Position numbers and translations under genes: made by a program | Part shown: positions 1 to 5,442 of the stretch, in pieces | Layout of the letters: each line of letters starts with the position of its first letter | Position numbering within the stretch: position 1 is the stretch's first letter | DNA from: Oscillospiraceae bacterium | GTDB lineage: Bacteria; Bacillota; Clostridia; Oscillospirales; Ruminococcaceae | Direction of reading: 5' to 3' | DNA: 5,442 nucleotides | Assembly: GCA_900765125.1 (NCBI GenBank) | Contig: CAAFQL010000352.1 | Coordinates: forward strand, 1 to 5,442 | The notes under the pieces: generated by a model | Database searches by the model: none | The model's input: only the letters and a program-made list of their open reading frames with translations | Told to the model about the DNA's origin: nothing

Positions 1-1
1 A

Positions 2-325
2 AAGCCTGGAAAGGAGCCTAATATATATCGGGAGGGAAGGTACAACAGACCAGCCACTATCAACCGTATAGAAGGGGATTGCATCTACTTGTATGGTAAG
101 TTTCCTGTTCCGTTGCACTACAGAGGTAAATTCTATGCGGTTGGTAAAATGAGCGATGGGCATACTCTTATGTATCTGGGTAAGAGAAGGCTGTATATCC
201 TCATGCGTTTTGTGGAGCTTTTCCGAAAGATTGCTCGTACACCTGAGTACCTGGATAACACGCCAGTAGAACAGGAAGGTACGGAGGCTGTAAGTTCTAA
301 AGAGGAGGTAGAGGATGGAATGTAG
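2..325 (+). CDS. Hypothetical protein, 5' end outside the window
   Basis: I do not recognise this protein. The frame is open from the first full codon at position 2 to the TAG at 323-325, giving 107 visible residues. No ATG or GTG occurs before position 89, where there is only a TTG. The 29 codons upstream of that TTG read as ordinary protein (Lys-Pro-Gly-Lys-Glu..., then ..Thr-Ile-Asn-Arg-Ile-Glu-Gly-Asp), so the gene most likely begins to the left of the window rather than at 89. The middle is rich in aromatic, Gly and basic residues (KFPVPLHYRGKFYAVGK, then LGKRRLYILMRFVELFRK) and looks like a small beta-rich fold followed by an amphipathic helix. The last 20 residues are acidic and probably disordered. 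Its end overlaps the next gene by 11 bases, so the two are probably translationally coupled in one operon. No function can be given. Confidence 0.72.
   Translation, partial: KPGKEPNIYREGRYNRPATINRIEGDCIYLYGKFPVPLHYRGKFYAVGKMSDGHTLMYLGKRRLYILMRFVELFRKIARTPEYLDNTPVEQEGTEAVSSKEEVEDGM
303..309 (+). promoter_or_regulatory. Full Shine-Dalgarno sequence AGGAGGT before the ParB-DUF4417 gene
   Basis: AGGAGGT lies 5 bases before the ATG at 315, inside the end of the preceding gene. It supports 315 as the true start. It is the only strong Shine-Dalgarno sequence in front of any gene here. The other leaders are A- or purine-rich without a clear anti-16S match, as is usual in Bacteroidetes. Confidence 0.7.
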
Positions 326-1439
326 CGATATAACATACCGTAAAATCTCAGACCTGACGGTATTAGAGAACAATCCCAGGAAGATTACAAAGAAGGATCT
401 GAATAGGTTGGTGGATTCCATTCGTATCAATGGATTTTGGAAGCATCGCCCTATAGCCTTATCGGAGCGTGATGGTAAGTTGATCGTACTGGCAGGACAC
501 CAGAGGATAAAAGCTGCAAAAAAGCTGAAAATTACTGAGGTTCCTACTATTCTGTATCATAACCTGACTGAAGAACAGGAAGCCGATATAGTTCTCAGGG
601 ATAATATCAATAATGGGGAGTGGGATTTTGCCATTCTCCAGCTTGATGATTGGAAGGAGAAAGCGGATTTTGATTTCATCGGTTTGGAAGTACCAGTAGA
701 GGAGCATAAGGATGAGCCAGAAGATAAACCTGGTGAAGAGGAAGGCGAACAGGATCCAGAGGATGATGAGCCGATAGATGAGGATAAGATGGATTTTTAT
801 AATTCCATGCTTAACGATTGCCTTTATGAGAGCAATAACCAGTTTGATATTCCCAATCTTCTGTTAGAGCAGCAAGCTGGAAAACTCCTTTTGCCGTTTG
901 CGCCCTGGGGAGCTGATAGCAGACTGAGGAAAGATGTTGCTACTTATCATTTTTACGTGGATGATTATCGCTTTGAAGCTATCTGGAAAGATCCTATCAA
1001 AGTTCTTACCAGTGGAGTGAAAGCCCTGGTAGAGCCTAATCTTTCCGTATATGATACAACGCCTATTGCATACGGTTTACAGCAGATCTATAAGAAACGC
1101 TGGATTAGTCGATACTTCCAGGAATGCGGTATCAAAGTATATGCGGATCTGAATGTGTCGGTAAAGTTCAGGGAGTATAACAAAATGGGATTGCCAAAGG
1201 GGTACAATGCGTTTTTCACTCGTGGTTATGCTGGTCGTTTGGAATATTTGAAAGGAGAGCTGGAAGTAGCCAGGGAGGTATCAGGTTTGCAAACTCCGAA
1301 TTTGCTTGTGTATGGCGGTGGCGATGAGATCAGAGATTTCTGTATAGAAAATAGCCTGGTTTACGTCCAGGACTTTATTAACGATAAGAGTTCTAAGAAA
1401 GATGGCAAAAACAAGCGGAAGCAACGGAGGATTGCCTAA
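315..1439 (+). CDS. ParB-like nuclease-domain / DUF4417-like fusion protein
   Basis: This is a 374-residue, two-domain, probably cytoplasmic DNA-associated protein. Residues about 6-125 form a ParB/sulfiredoxin-superfamily domain: NNPRKITKKDL (19-29), a GHQRIKAAKKL box (61-71) in place of the classical GERRxRA, and LRDNINNGEWD (94-104), a signature I associate with phage ParB-domain proteins that often accompany DNA methyltransferases. Residues about 128-158 are an almost purely acidic linker. Residues about 165-352 resemble DUF4417: HFYVDDYRFEAIWKDP (212-227), PNLSVYDTTPIAYGLQQIYK (241-260), a GIKVYADL strand (272-279), GLPKG (292-296) and LLVYGG (330-335). The last ~18 residues are Lys/Arg-rich. 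No helix-turn-helix centromere-binding domain is visible, so this is not a chromosomal-type partition ParB. The domain calls are from remembered family patterns; the biochemical role of DUF4417 is unknown to me. The gene overlaps both neighbours (11 and 38 bases). Confidence 0.85.
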   Translation: MECSDITYRKISDLTVLENNPRKITKKDLNRLVDSIRINGFWKHRPIALSERDGKLIVLAGHQRIKAAKKLKITEVPTILYHNLTEEQEADIVLRDNINNGEWDFAILQLDDWKEKADFDFIGLEVPVEEHKDEPEDKPGEEEGEQDPEDDEPIDEDKMDFYNSMLNDCLYESNNQFDIPNLLLEQQAGKLLLPFAPWGADSRLRKDVATYHFYVDDYRFEAIWKDPIKVLTSGVKALVEPNLSVYDTTPIAYGLQQIYKKRWISRYFQECGIKVYADLNVSVKFREYNKMGLPKGYNAFFTRGYAGRLEYLKGELEVAREVSGLQTPNLLVYGGGDEIRDFCIENSLVYVQDFINDKSSKKDGKNKRKQRRIA

Positions 1440-2013
1440 TGGCGATTCTAATTACAAAGGGAAAATAGGGAAACTGGAGCCGTTGGCTACAATCAAAAAC
1501 CCTAAAGTGTACAAGGCTGTAAAAGAAAGTATCTCACGTTTTCACTCTGTACTGGGTGTAAGACAGAAGGATATTAAGCTCGGACAGCTTGAATCTGGTA
1601 CTGGCGGTGTTCACATTAGCCAGGGAGGTGTATCTAAACAGGTAGTTCTGAGTAAGTCTATTTTCAACGGAAAGAACACCACTACTCAAAGTGTAGCTGG
1701 ATGGGCTGAGAAGGGCTATAAAAGCGGACACCTGACGAAAACCAACAAACCAGTAGCTCATATTGTTACTCATGAGTTGGCGCACGCTACCTGGAACAAC
1801 CACCTTACCAATCCAAATGCTAAGGCTGCTACCAAAAGCGTGAACAGCCTTTATAAGAAGTGGAGTAATGACAAAGGAAAGTCTGGCTATGGAAAGTATG
1901 CTAAGACTAACGTAAATGAGTTCTGGGCTGAGGTGTGTACGAAAGCTGTTCATGGGAAAGCTGATAAATACACAAAAGCAGCTAAGAGTATTATTAAAAA
2001 GTACAAATTATAA
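1402..2013 (+). CDS. Putative zinc metallopeptidase (HELAH zincin)
   Basis: This 203-residue, lysine-rich protein carries a zincin active site. HELAH at residues 124-128 supplies two zinc-binding histidines and the catalytic Glu125. Downstream, NEFWAE (172-177), preceded by YGKYAKTN, matches the pattern in which a glutamate (173 or 177) is the third zinc ligand, as in phage-encoded and lethal-factor-like metallopeptidases. There is no signal peptide or membrane segment, so it should act in the infected cell or be carried in the virion; a substrate cannot be named. Residues 1-25 are Gly/Asn/Lys-rich and look unstructured. The start at 1402 is the only ATG in this frame near the 5' end, which places 38 bases inside the upstream gene. 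A TTG at 1432 follows a GGAGGA, but the spacing is too short. An open frame on the opposite strand (1534-1953) is a shadow. Confidence 0.82.
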   Translation: MAKTSGSNGGLPNGDSNYKGKIGKLEPLATIKNPKVYKAVKESISRFHSVLGVRQKDIKLGQLESGTGGVHISQGGVSKQVVLSKSIFNGKNTTTQSVAGWAEKGYKSGHLTKTNKPVAHIVTHELAHATWNNHLTNPNAKAATKSVNSLYKKWSNDKGKSGYGKYAKTNVNEFWAEVCTKAVHGKADKYTKAAKSIIKKYKL

Positions 2014-2015
2014 CC

Positions 2016-2023
2016 TATCTTTG
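2016..2023 (+). promoter_or_regulatory. Candidate Bacteroidetes-type promoter -7 box (TATCTTTG)
   Basis: TATCTTTG fits the Bacteroidetes primary sigma -7 consensus TAnnTTTG exactly and lies 3 bases after the peptidase stop, in one of the two real gaps of the window. Transcription would begin near 2028-2031, leaving a leader of about 20 A-rich bases before the ATG at 2051. The -33 element is weak: the best candidate is TTAT at 1991-1994, 21 bases upstream, not TTTG. The same 8-mer pattern also occurs inside genes at 3232-3239 and 5086-5093, so a chance match is possible. Confidence 0.45.
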
Positions 2024-2032
2024 TAGAAAGAT
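2017..2032. repeat. Perfect 6-bp inverted repeat over the promoter box
   Basis: ATCTTT and AAAGAT form a perfect 6-bp inverted repeat around a GTAG loop. It covers most of the TATCTTTG box and the predicted transcription start. It could be an operator, or an RNA hairpin at the end of the peptidase message. It is followed by an A-run rather than a T-run, so it is not an intrinsic terminator for rightward transcription. It may also be chance. Confidence 0.4.
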
Positions 2033-2050
2033 GCTAAAAAACAGAATATT

Positions 2051-2281
2051 ATGGCTAAGATTGAATTAACCGAATTACAGAAAGCTCTTATTCAAAAGCA
2101 GCTTAATGAGCAGTACGATCCCTTTATGGCAAGTGAGGAAGAACAGGAGGCTTTCAATGACGTAATAGACAAAGCCGAAGCCCTTGCTGATGAGCTGGAT
2201 GCCGTAGATGATTATGTAGATAATTTCGATGGCGATATGATAAAATGGTTCTGGGCTAAATACCAGGAACAGGAAAAGTAG
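2051..2281 (+). CDS. Small acidic protein of unknown function
   Basis: I do not recognise this 76-residue protein. It has 21 Asp/Glu against 7 Lys and no Arg, so it is strongly acidic (net charge near -14). It is likely all-helical: a first amphipathic stretch (residues 4-21), an acidic SEEEQEAFND segment (28-37), a heptad-like stretch in ALADELDAVDDYVD, and a Trp/Phe-containing end (DMIKWFWAKYQEQEK). There is no signal peptide, Cys cluster or membrane segment. The ATG at 2051 has an A-rich leader without a Shine-Dalgarno match and sits just downstream of a promoter-like box; a terminator-like hairpin follows the TAG stop, so it may be a one-gene transcript. Its place directly before terS is compatible with a packaging or regulatory accessory role, but that is only position-based inference. 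Confidence 0.72.
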   Translation: MAKIELTELQKALIQKQLNEQYDPFMASEEEQEAFNDVIDKAEALADELDAVDDYVDNFDGDMIKWFWAKYQEQEK

Positions 2282-2301
2282 TAATTAACCAGGTAAAGTT
2301 T

Positions 2302-2337
2302 AATCAGGTGGGGATTCTATCTGATTTTTCTTTATTT
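2302..2337 (+). terminator. Rho-independent-type terminator hairpin before terS
   Basis: Positions 2302-2326 fold into a 10-bp stem (8 Watson-Crick and 2 G-U pairs) with a 5-base GGATT loop: AATCAGGTGG pairs with CTATCTGATT. The stem runs directly into TTTCTTTATTT. An outer AAAG/CTTT pairing (2296-2299 with 2330-2333) could extend it after a TTT/TTT internal loop. It lies 21 bases after the stop of the small acidic gene and 15 bases before the first possible start of the terminase small subunit. It would end the upstream transcript or attenuate entry into the packaging genes. Confidence 0.62.
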
Positions 2338-2343
2338 CAGAAT

Positions 2344-2359
2344 GGTGTATATATACGCC
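2344..2359. repeat. 16-base near-perfect palindrome with GTATATATAC core, upstream of terS
   Basis: The sequence GGTGTATATATACGCC contains a perfect 10-base palindrome (2347-2356), flanked by GG/CC with one T/G mismatch. As RNA it gives a 6-bp stem (one G-U) with a UAUA loop. It lies between the terminator hairpin and the preferred terS start at 2381, overlapping the alternative start at 2342. An operator or a leader hairpin are both possible; its size alone does not exclude chance. Confidence 0.35.
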
Positions 2360-2380
2360 AAAACAACGGGAAAACAACGA

Positions 2381-2848
2381 ATGGCACAATTTGAGAAAGG
2401 AAATACTAAAGGAAACAGATTCTCTTCTGATAACCAACCAGCTAAAAATGGTCGGAAGCCTTCGCTGTATAAACAGCTCAAAAATCTCACTGGTAAGAAG
2501 GTGGATTATGAGCTAAGTAAAGAGGATTACTTTAAAACGATCCGTTTCCTCATGGAGAGATCCAAAGGGGAGCTTAATAAGATTATGGCTGATGCGAATA
2601 AAGAGGATAGCACCACACCTATTTGGGTGTGCAATATCATTAGTGCTATTTTCTCTGATATTCGCTTTGGTCGTACTTCCACTGTTGAGATGATCTTTGA
2701 TAGGATCTTTGGAAAATCAACCCAGCCGATAGAGGGTGATATAAATGCGAATGTTTCGGGATCCTTGGAGGCAGACTTATCTAAGCTATCTACTGAGGAG
2801 CTGTTAGTGTATCATGGGCTATTAGAGAAGATCAATGGCAAAAAGTAA
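2381..2848 (+). CDS. terS: Terminase small subunit (DUF5681-like)
   Basis: Small terminases bind the packaging site on phage DNA and load the large subunit. From the ATG at 2381 the protein has 155 residues. It begins MAQFEKGNTKGNRFSSDNQP followed by AKNGRKPSLYKQL, resembling the FxxGnxxGNP..GRPK head of DUF5681-type proteins, often annotated as small terminases. The middle is helical and basic-acidic mixed, and the end (LSTEELLVYHGLLEKINGKK) is an amphipathic helix of the kind that contacts TerL. The frame is open from an earlier ATG at 2342, which would add 13 residues (MVYIYAKTTGKQR). I prefer 2381 because the family-like sequence starts there, the leader is A-rich, and the 2342 ATG sits in a hairpin-rich gap. 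The call leans heavily on position: it overlaps terL by 14 bases. Sequence similarity alone is moderate. Confidence 0.78.
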   Translation: MAQFEKGNTKGNRFSSDNQPAKNGRKPSLYKQLKNLTGKKVDYELSKEDYFKTIRFLMERSKGELNKIMADANKEDSTTPIWVCNIISAIFSDIRFGRTSTVEMIFDRIFGKSTQPIEGDINANVSGSLEADLSKLSTEELLVYHGLLEKINGKK

Positions 2849-4265
2849 GGACATACAGATACCGATAGCCCTTGCAGTTAAAATAGAGCTGTTCAAACGT
2901 GGCTGTTTTGACTTCATTACGGTTAAGGATGGTAAGAAGCATGAAAAGCAAGATGAGGCTTTGCGGATCCTTACCGATACAGAACACGTAGAGCTGTTGT
3001 ATGGTGGTGCTGCTGGTGGTGCTAAATCATGGACTGGAGCCGCCTGGCTTCTTTTCATGTGCCTATGTTATCCAAGATCCAAATGGTTTATAGGTCGTGC
3101 CGAACTAAAGCGTATCACTCAATCCACTTTAATCACTTTCTATAAAGTCTGTAACCAGTACGGAGTAGATGATACCCTTTATAAGTATAATGGGCAATAC
3201 AACTACATAGAGTTTTATAATGGTTCCCGAATAGATTTGCTGGATCTCCAATATAAACCAAGTGATCCTCTATATGAGCGTTACGGATCCACTGAGTACA
3301 CTGGAGGCTGGATAGAAGAAGGTGGAGAGGTGAACTTTGGTGCTTATGATACCTTAAAAACCCGTATAGGTAGGCATTTGAACGCTGAGCTGGGATTAAG
3401 GCGTAAACTCTTTATAACCTGTAACCCTAAAAAGAACTGGATGTATGATACATTCTACAAACCAGCTATCAGGGGTGAGCTTGCCGAGTATATGTGTTAC
3501 CTGGCTTGTTTGGTTCAGGAAAACCCGTTTATAGATCCCGATTACATAGAAGGGCTGAGGACTACCAAAGACAAGGTGAAAAAGGAGCGTTTGCTTAAAG
3601 GTAACTGGGAGTATGACGATAACCCGAATGCTCTTTGCTCTCATGATGCTATTGTAGCCATTTTCAACAACCTTCTGGCTGTTACTACAGGATCTAACTA
3701 CTTGACAGCCGATATAGCCCGATTCGGCTCCGATTACGCCCGTATCTGTGTATGGGATGGCTACAAGGTTATAGATCTCAGATGCTACCCTGTTAGCAAA
3801 ACTACCGACATACAGAACTGTATAAGGCACTTCCAGAAAAAGTACAGGATCCCGAAATGGAAGTGTATAGCGGATGAGGATGGTGTAGGTGGTGGGGTGG
3901 TAGATAATTGTGAGATCCAGGGCTTTGTGAATAACAGTAGTGCTTTGAATGATGAGAACTACTATAATCTACAAACCCAGTGCGGTTACAAGCTGGCTGA
4001 GCATATTAACGCTTCTGAGTTTGGCATAGATGAGGATCTGATAAGTGAGGCTGATAGAGAGCAGATAATTCTGGAGCTGGAACAGTTGCAAACCTGGAAG
4101 GCTGATAGTGAAGGAAAATTGAAGCTAAAGCCAAAGGATGAAATAAAACTGGATATTAAATGCTCACCAGACTGGAGAGATGTATTCTTAATGCGCTGCT
4201 GGTTTGATTATAACGAGTTCAATATTCCAGATGATATAGAGGCACGATTAGGAGTTAATTATTAA
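2835..4265 (+). CDS. terL: Terminase large subunit (DNA-packaging ATPase and nuclease)
   Basis: TerL is the motor that uses ATP to pump DNA through the portal into the prohead and cuts the concatemer at the start and end of packaging. The 476-residue length is normal for the family. ATPase domain: Walker A GGAAGGAKS (residues 57-65, Lys64), Walker B GGWIEE (157-162, catalytic Glu161 or 162) and coupling motif FITCNP (193-198). Nuclease domain, RNase H-like: ADIARFGSD (292-300, Asp293), CIADEDGVGGGVVD (344-357, Asp347) and a third acidic site in SPDWRDVFLMR (444-454, Asp446 or Asp449). All motifs are in order and there is no frameshift, so the enzyme looks functional. The ATG at 2835 overlaps the terS end, implying translational coupling, and the portal gene starts 11 bases after the stop. 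An open frame on the other strand at 3396-3830 is a shadow. Confidence 0.97.
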   Translation: MAKSKDIQIPIALAVKIELFKRGCFDFITVKDGKKHEKQDEALRILTDTEHVELLYGGAAGGAKSWTGAAWLLFMCLCYPRSKWFIGRAELKRITQSTLITFYKVCNQYGVDDTLYKYNGQYNYIEFYNGSRIDLLDLQYKPSDPLYERYGSTEYTGGWIEEGGEVNFGAYDTLKTRIGRHLNAELGLRRKLFITCNPKKNWMYDTFYKPAIRGELAEYMCYLACLVQENPFIDPDYIEGLRTTKDKVKKERLLKGNWEYDDNPNALCSHDAIVAIFNNLLAVTTGSNYLTADIARFGSDYARICVWDGYKVIDLRCYPVSKTTDIQNCIRHFQKKYRIPKWKCIADEDGVGGGVVDNCEIQGFVNNSSALNDENYYNLQTQCGYKLAEHINASEFGIDEDLISEADREQIILELEQLQTWKADSEGKLKLKPKDEIKLDIKCSPDWRDVFLMRCWFDYNEFNIPDDIEARLGVNY

Positions 4266-4276
4266 TTGATTGAATT

Positions 4277-5442
4277 ATGGGATTACTAAATGTTGTAGAT
4301 GCGGTAAAAAATGAGGTGAAGGCTGCTGTAGGTTATCAGCAGAATTTCACGAGCCTGTTAGGTTCAAAGGACATAGCCAGGGCTTTGAGTATGATGCAAG
4401 ATAGATCAGGTTTTGCCCAGAAAGCCCTACTGGAGTACAAGGTAGAACACCATGAGGTTATGAAACGCCAAGATAAGGCGGTGCTGGATAAGAAAGGGAA
4501 TTTCCTCAGGTGGCAAAAACGCTGGAAAATACCTATTCCGTACCAGGTGTATATCAATGAAATTGCACTGGTATTCTTGTATGGCAGACCTGTTAAGTGG
4601 TTACAGCGTAGCAAAAATACAGATTATGCTTTTGAAAAGTATAACCAGCTATTAGAGGATTTGCGTTTTAATGCTCATGTGAGAGAGGCTAAGCGTGTTG
4701 CTGGTGCTGAGGGTACTTCTGCAATGCTATATCATGTTTATCGGAATAAAGAAGGGAAACCAGCCGTTGTGCTTAATGTACTATCTAAGCAGAATGGGGA
4801 TGATATATTTCTCATAAAGGATCAGTACAAACGAATGACATCTTTTGCCTGGGGGTATTATCTAACTGAATCAGGAGGAAAAAGCGTGTACCATGTAGAT
4901 ATATATCGGGATGATACAGTTTACTACTGTAAACGCCTAAACATGGGCTGGGAGGTGAAAGCTATCCCTAACATGGTGGGTAAGATCCCTGCTATTGTGT
5001 TTGAACAGGAGCCAGAACACGAAGGCACTCAGCCTATGATCCATCGTGTAGAGAGCCTGGAATCAACCGATGCAGATGTAAACGATAGATTTGCTAACCC
5101 TGCTATGGTTGCCACTGCTGACGTGATTAATAGTTTGCCTAAAGCCGAAGAGGAAGCAAAACTCTTTATCCTTAAGAATGGTGGTAAGATAGAATACTTA
5201 ACCTGGGATCAGGCTTCTGAGAGTAAGAAGAATGAGTATGAGCGTTTGGATAATCACATTCTCTCAAAATCTTTCACTCCGAATATCGACTTTGATAACA
5301 TGAAGAGCCTGGGCAATTTGTCCGCTAAGGCTATCAGAAAGATCATGCTTCTTGCAGTCATTAAAGCGGATAAGCGAAAGGAAACTCACGACGGCTACAT
5401 GAATAGAACAGGCAACCTTTTGCGTGCTATTCTGGGTAATGT
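4277..5442 (+). CDS. Portal protein, SPP1 gp6-like, 3' end outside the window
   Basis: The portal forms the dodecameric ring at one capsid vertex: docking site for terminase, DNA channel and connector to the tail. The frame is open for 388 codons from the ATG at 4277 to the right edge without a stop. Family-like segments appear in order: a helical N-terminus, IPYQVYINEIALVFLYGRPV (residues 87-106, the conserved entry to the wing domain), EGTSAMLYHVY (145-155), KIPAIVFEQEP (236-246), a helix LESTDADVNDRFANPAMVAT (261-280) and DNMKSLGNLSAKAIRKIMLL (340-359), equivalent to the SG-rich stretch before the crown helices. Full-length members usually have 450-550 residues, so roughly 60-160 are missing. 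Only 11 bases (TTGATTGAATT) separate it from terL, and there is no Shine-Dalgarno sequence. The family call comes from motif recall plus position directly after terL. Confidence 0.9.
   Translation, partial: MGLLNVVDAVKNEVKAAVGYQQNFTSLLGSKDIARALSMMQDRSGFAQKALLEYKVEHHEVMKRQDKAVLDKKGNFLRWQKRWKIPIPYQVYINEIALVFLYGRPVKWLQRSKNTDYAFEKYNQLLEDLRFNAHVREAKRVAGAEGTSAMLYHVYRNKEGKPAVVLNVLSKQNGDDIFLIKDQYKRMTSFAWGYYLTESGGKSVYHVDIYRDDTVYYCKRLNMGWEVKAIPNMVGKIPAIVFEQEPEHEGTQPMIHRVESLESTDADVNDRFANPAMVATADVINSLPKAEEEAKLFILKNGGKIEYLTWDQASESKKNEYERLDNHILSKSFTPNIDFDNMKSLGNLSAKAIRKIMLLAVIKADKRKETHDGYMNRTGNLLRAILGN

Noticed and set aside
133..707. Two short - strand open frames (133-336 and 459-707)
   Set aside because: Both are shadows of the unknown first gene and the ParB domain; no start signals or recognisable sequence.
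1437..1441. TAATG stop-start overlap after the ParB-DUF4417 gene
   Set aside because: The ATG at 1439 opens a frame of only nine codons before a TAG; the peptidase is read from 1402 in another frame.
1534..1953. 139-codon open frame on the - strand
   Set aside because: It lies wholly within the metallopeptidase gene, has no recognisable motif, and the + strand frame carries HELAH and NEFWAE.
2822..3058. 78-codon - strand open frame
   Set aside because: It is antisense to the TerL N-terminus including Walker A; Pro/Ala/Ser-rich low-complexity product typical of a shadow.
3232..3239. TAGATTTG matching the TAnnTTTG promoter pattern (also at 5086-5093)
   Set aside because: Both copies are inside coding sequence (terL and portal) with no gene start downstream; they show the chance rate of the motif.
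3396..3830. 144-codon open frame on the - strand
   Set aside because: It lies opposite the TerL linker and nuclease-domain coding region, whose motifs are intact; no family resemblance in the antisense product.
4336..4614. 92-codon open frame on the - strand
   Set aside because: It is antisense to the portal gene, whose + strand frame stays open for 388 codons with portal-like motifs.
1..5442. Stop-codon reassignment as in some gut phages
   Set aside because: Every gene is open in the standard code at normal lengths, and two genes (stops at 323-325 and 2279-2281) end sensibly on TAG.
1..5442. CRISPR arrays, tRNA genes, insertion sequences, attachment sites
   Set aside because: No regularly spaced repeats, no cloverleaf-like or CCA-ended sequence, no transposase or integrase, and nearly all the DNA is accounted for by genes; a cos or pac site cannot be recognised by eye.

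Overview
The window looks like the packaging end of the structural module of a tailed double-stranded DNA phage, or a prophage, that infects a Bacteroidetes host. Every supportable gene lies on the + strand, packed head to tail, in the order: unknown protein (cut by the left edge), ParB-like/DUF4417 fusion, zinc metallopeptidase, small acidic protein, terminase small subunit, terminase large subunit, portal protein (cut by the right edge). The phage assignment rests on the small terminase, large terminase and portal run. The Bacteroidetes assignment is an inference from one promoter-like TAnnTTTG box in the main gap after the peptidase gene and from A-rich leaders that mostly lack a Shine-Dalgarno sequence. 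Stops are ordinary TAA and TAG, so the standard code fits.

Region by region. Positions 2-325 hold the tail of an unrecognised protein with no start in the window. At 315-1439 is a 374-residue protein with an N-terminal ParB/sulfiredoxin-type domain, an acidic linker, a DUF4417-like domain and a basic tail; it is preceded by a full AGGAGGT ribosome binding site. At 1402-2013, overlapping it by 38 bases, is a lysine-rich HELAH zincin. The 37-base gap that follows carries a TATCTTTG promoter-like box overlapped by a perfect 6-bp inverted repeat, and leads into a 76-residue acidic protein (2051-2281). The next gap holds a strong terminator-like hairpin (2302-2326 plus U-rich tail) and a second short dyad (2344-2359).

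Then comes the packaging block: small terminase (best start 2381), large terminase with complete ATPase and nuclease motif sets (2835-4265), and an SPP1 gp6-type portal (from 4277). TerS recognises the DNA and recruits TerL, and TerL pumps and cuts DNA through the portal ring. The upstream accessory genes (ParB-DUF4417, peptidase, acidic protein) are the least understood part. The terminator between them and terS suggests that the two blocks can be expressed separately or that late transcription must read through.
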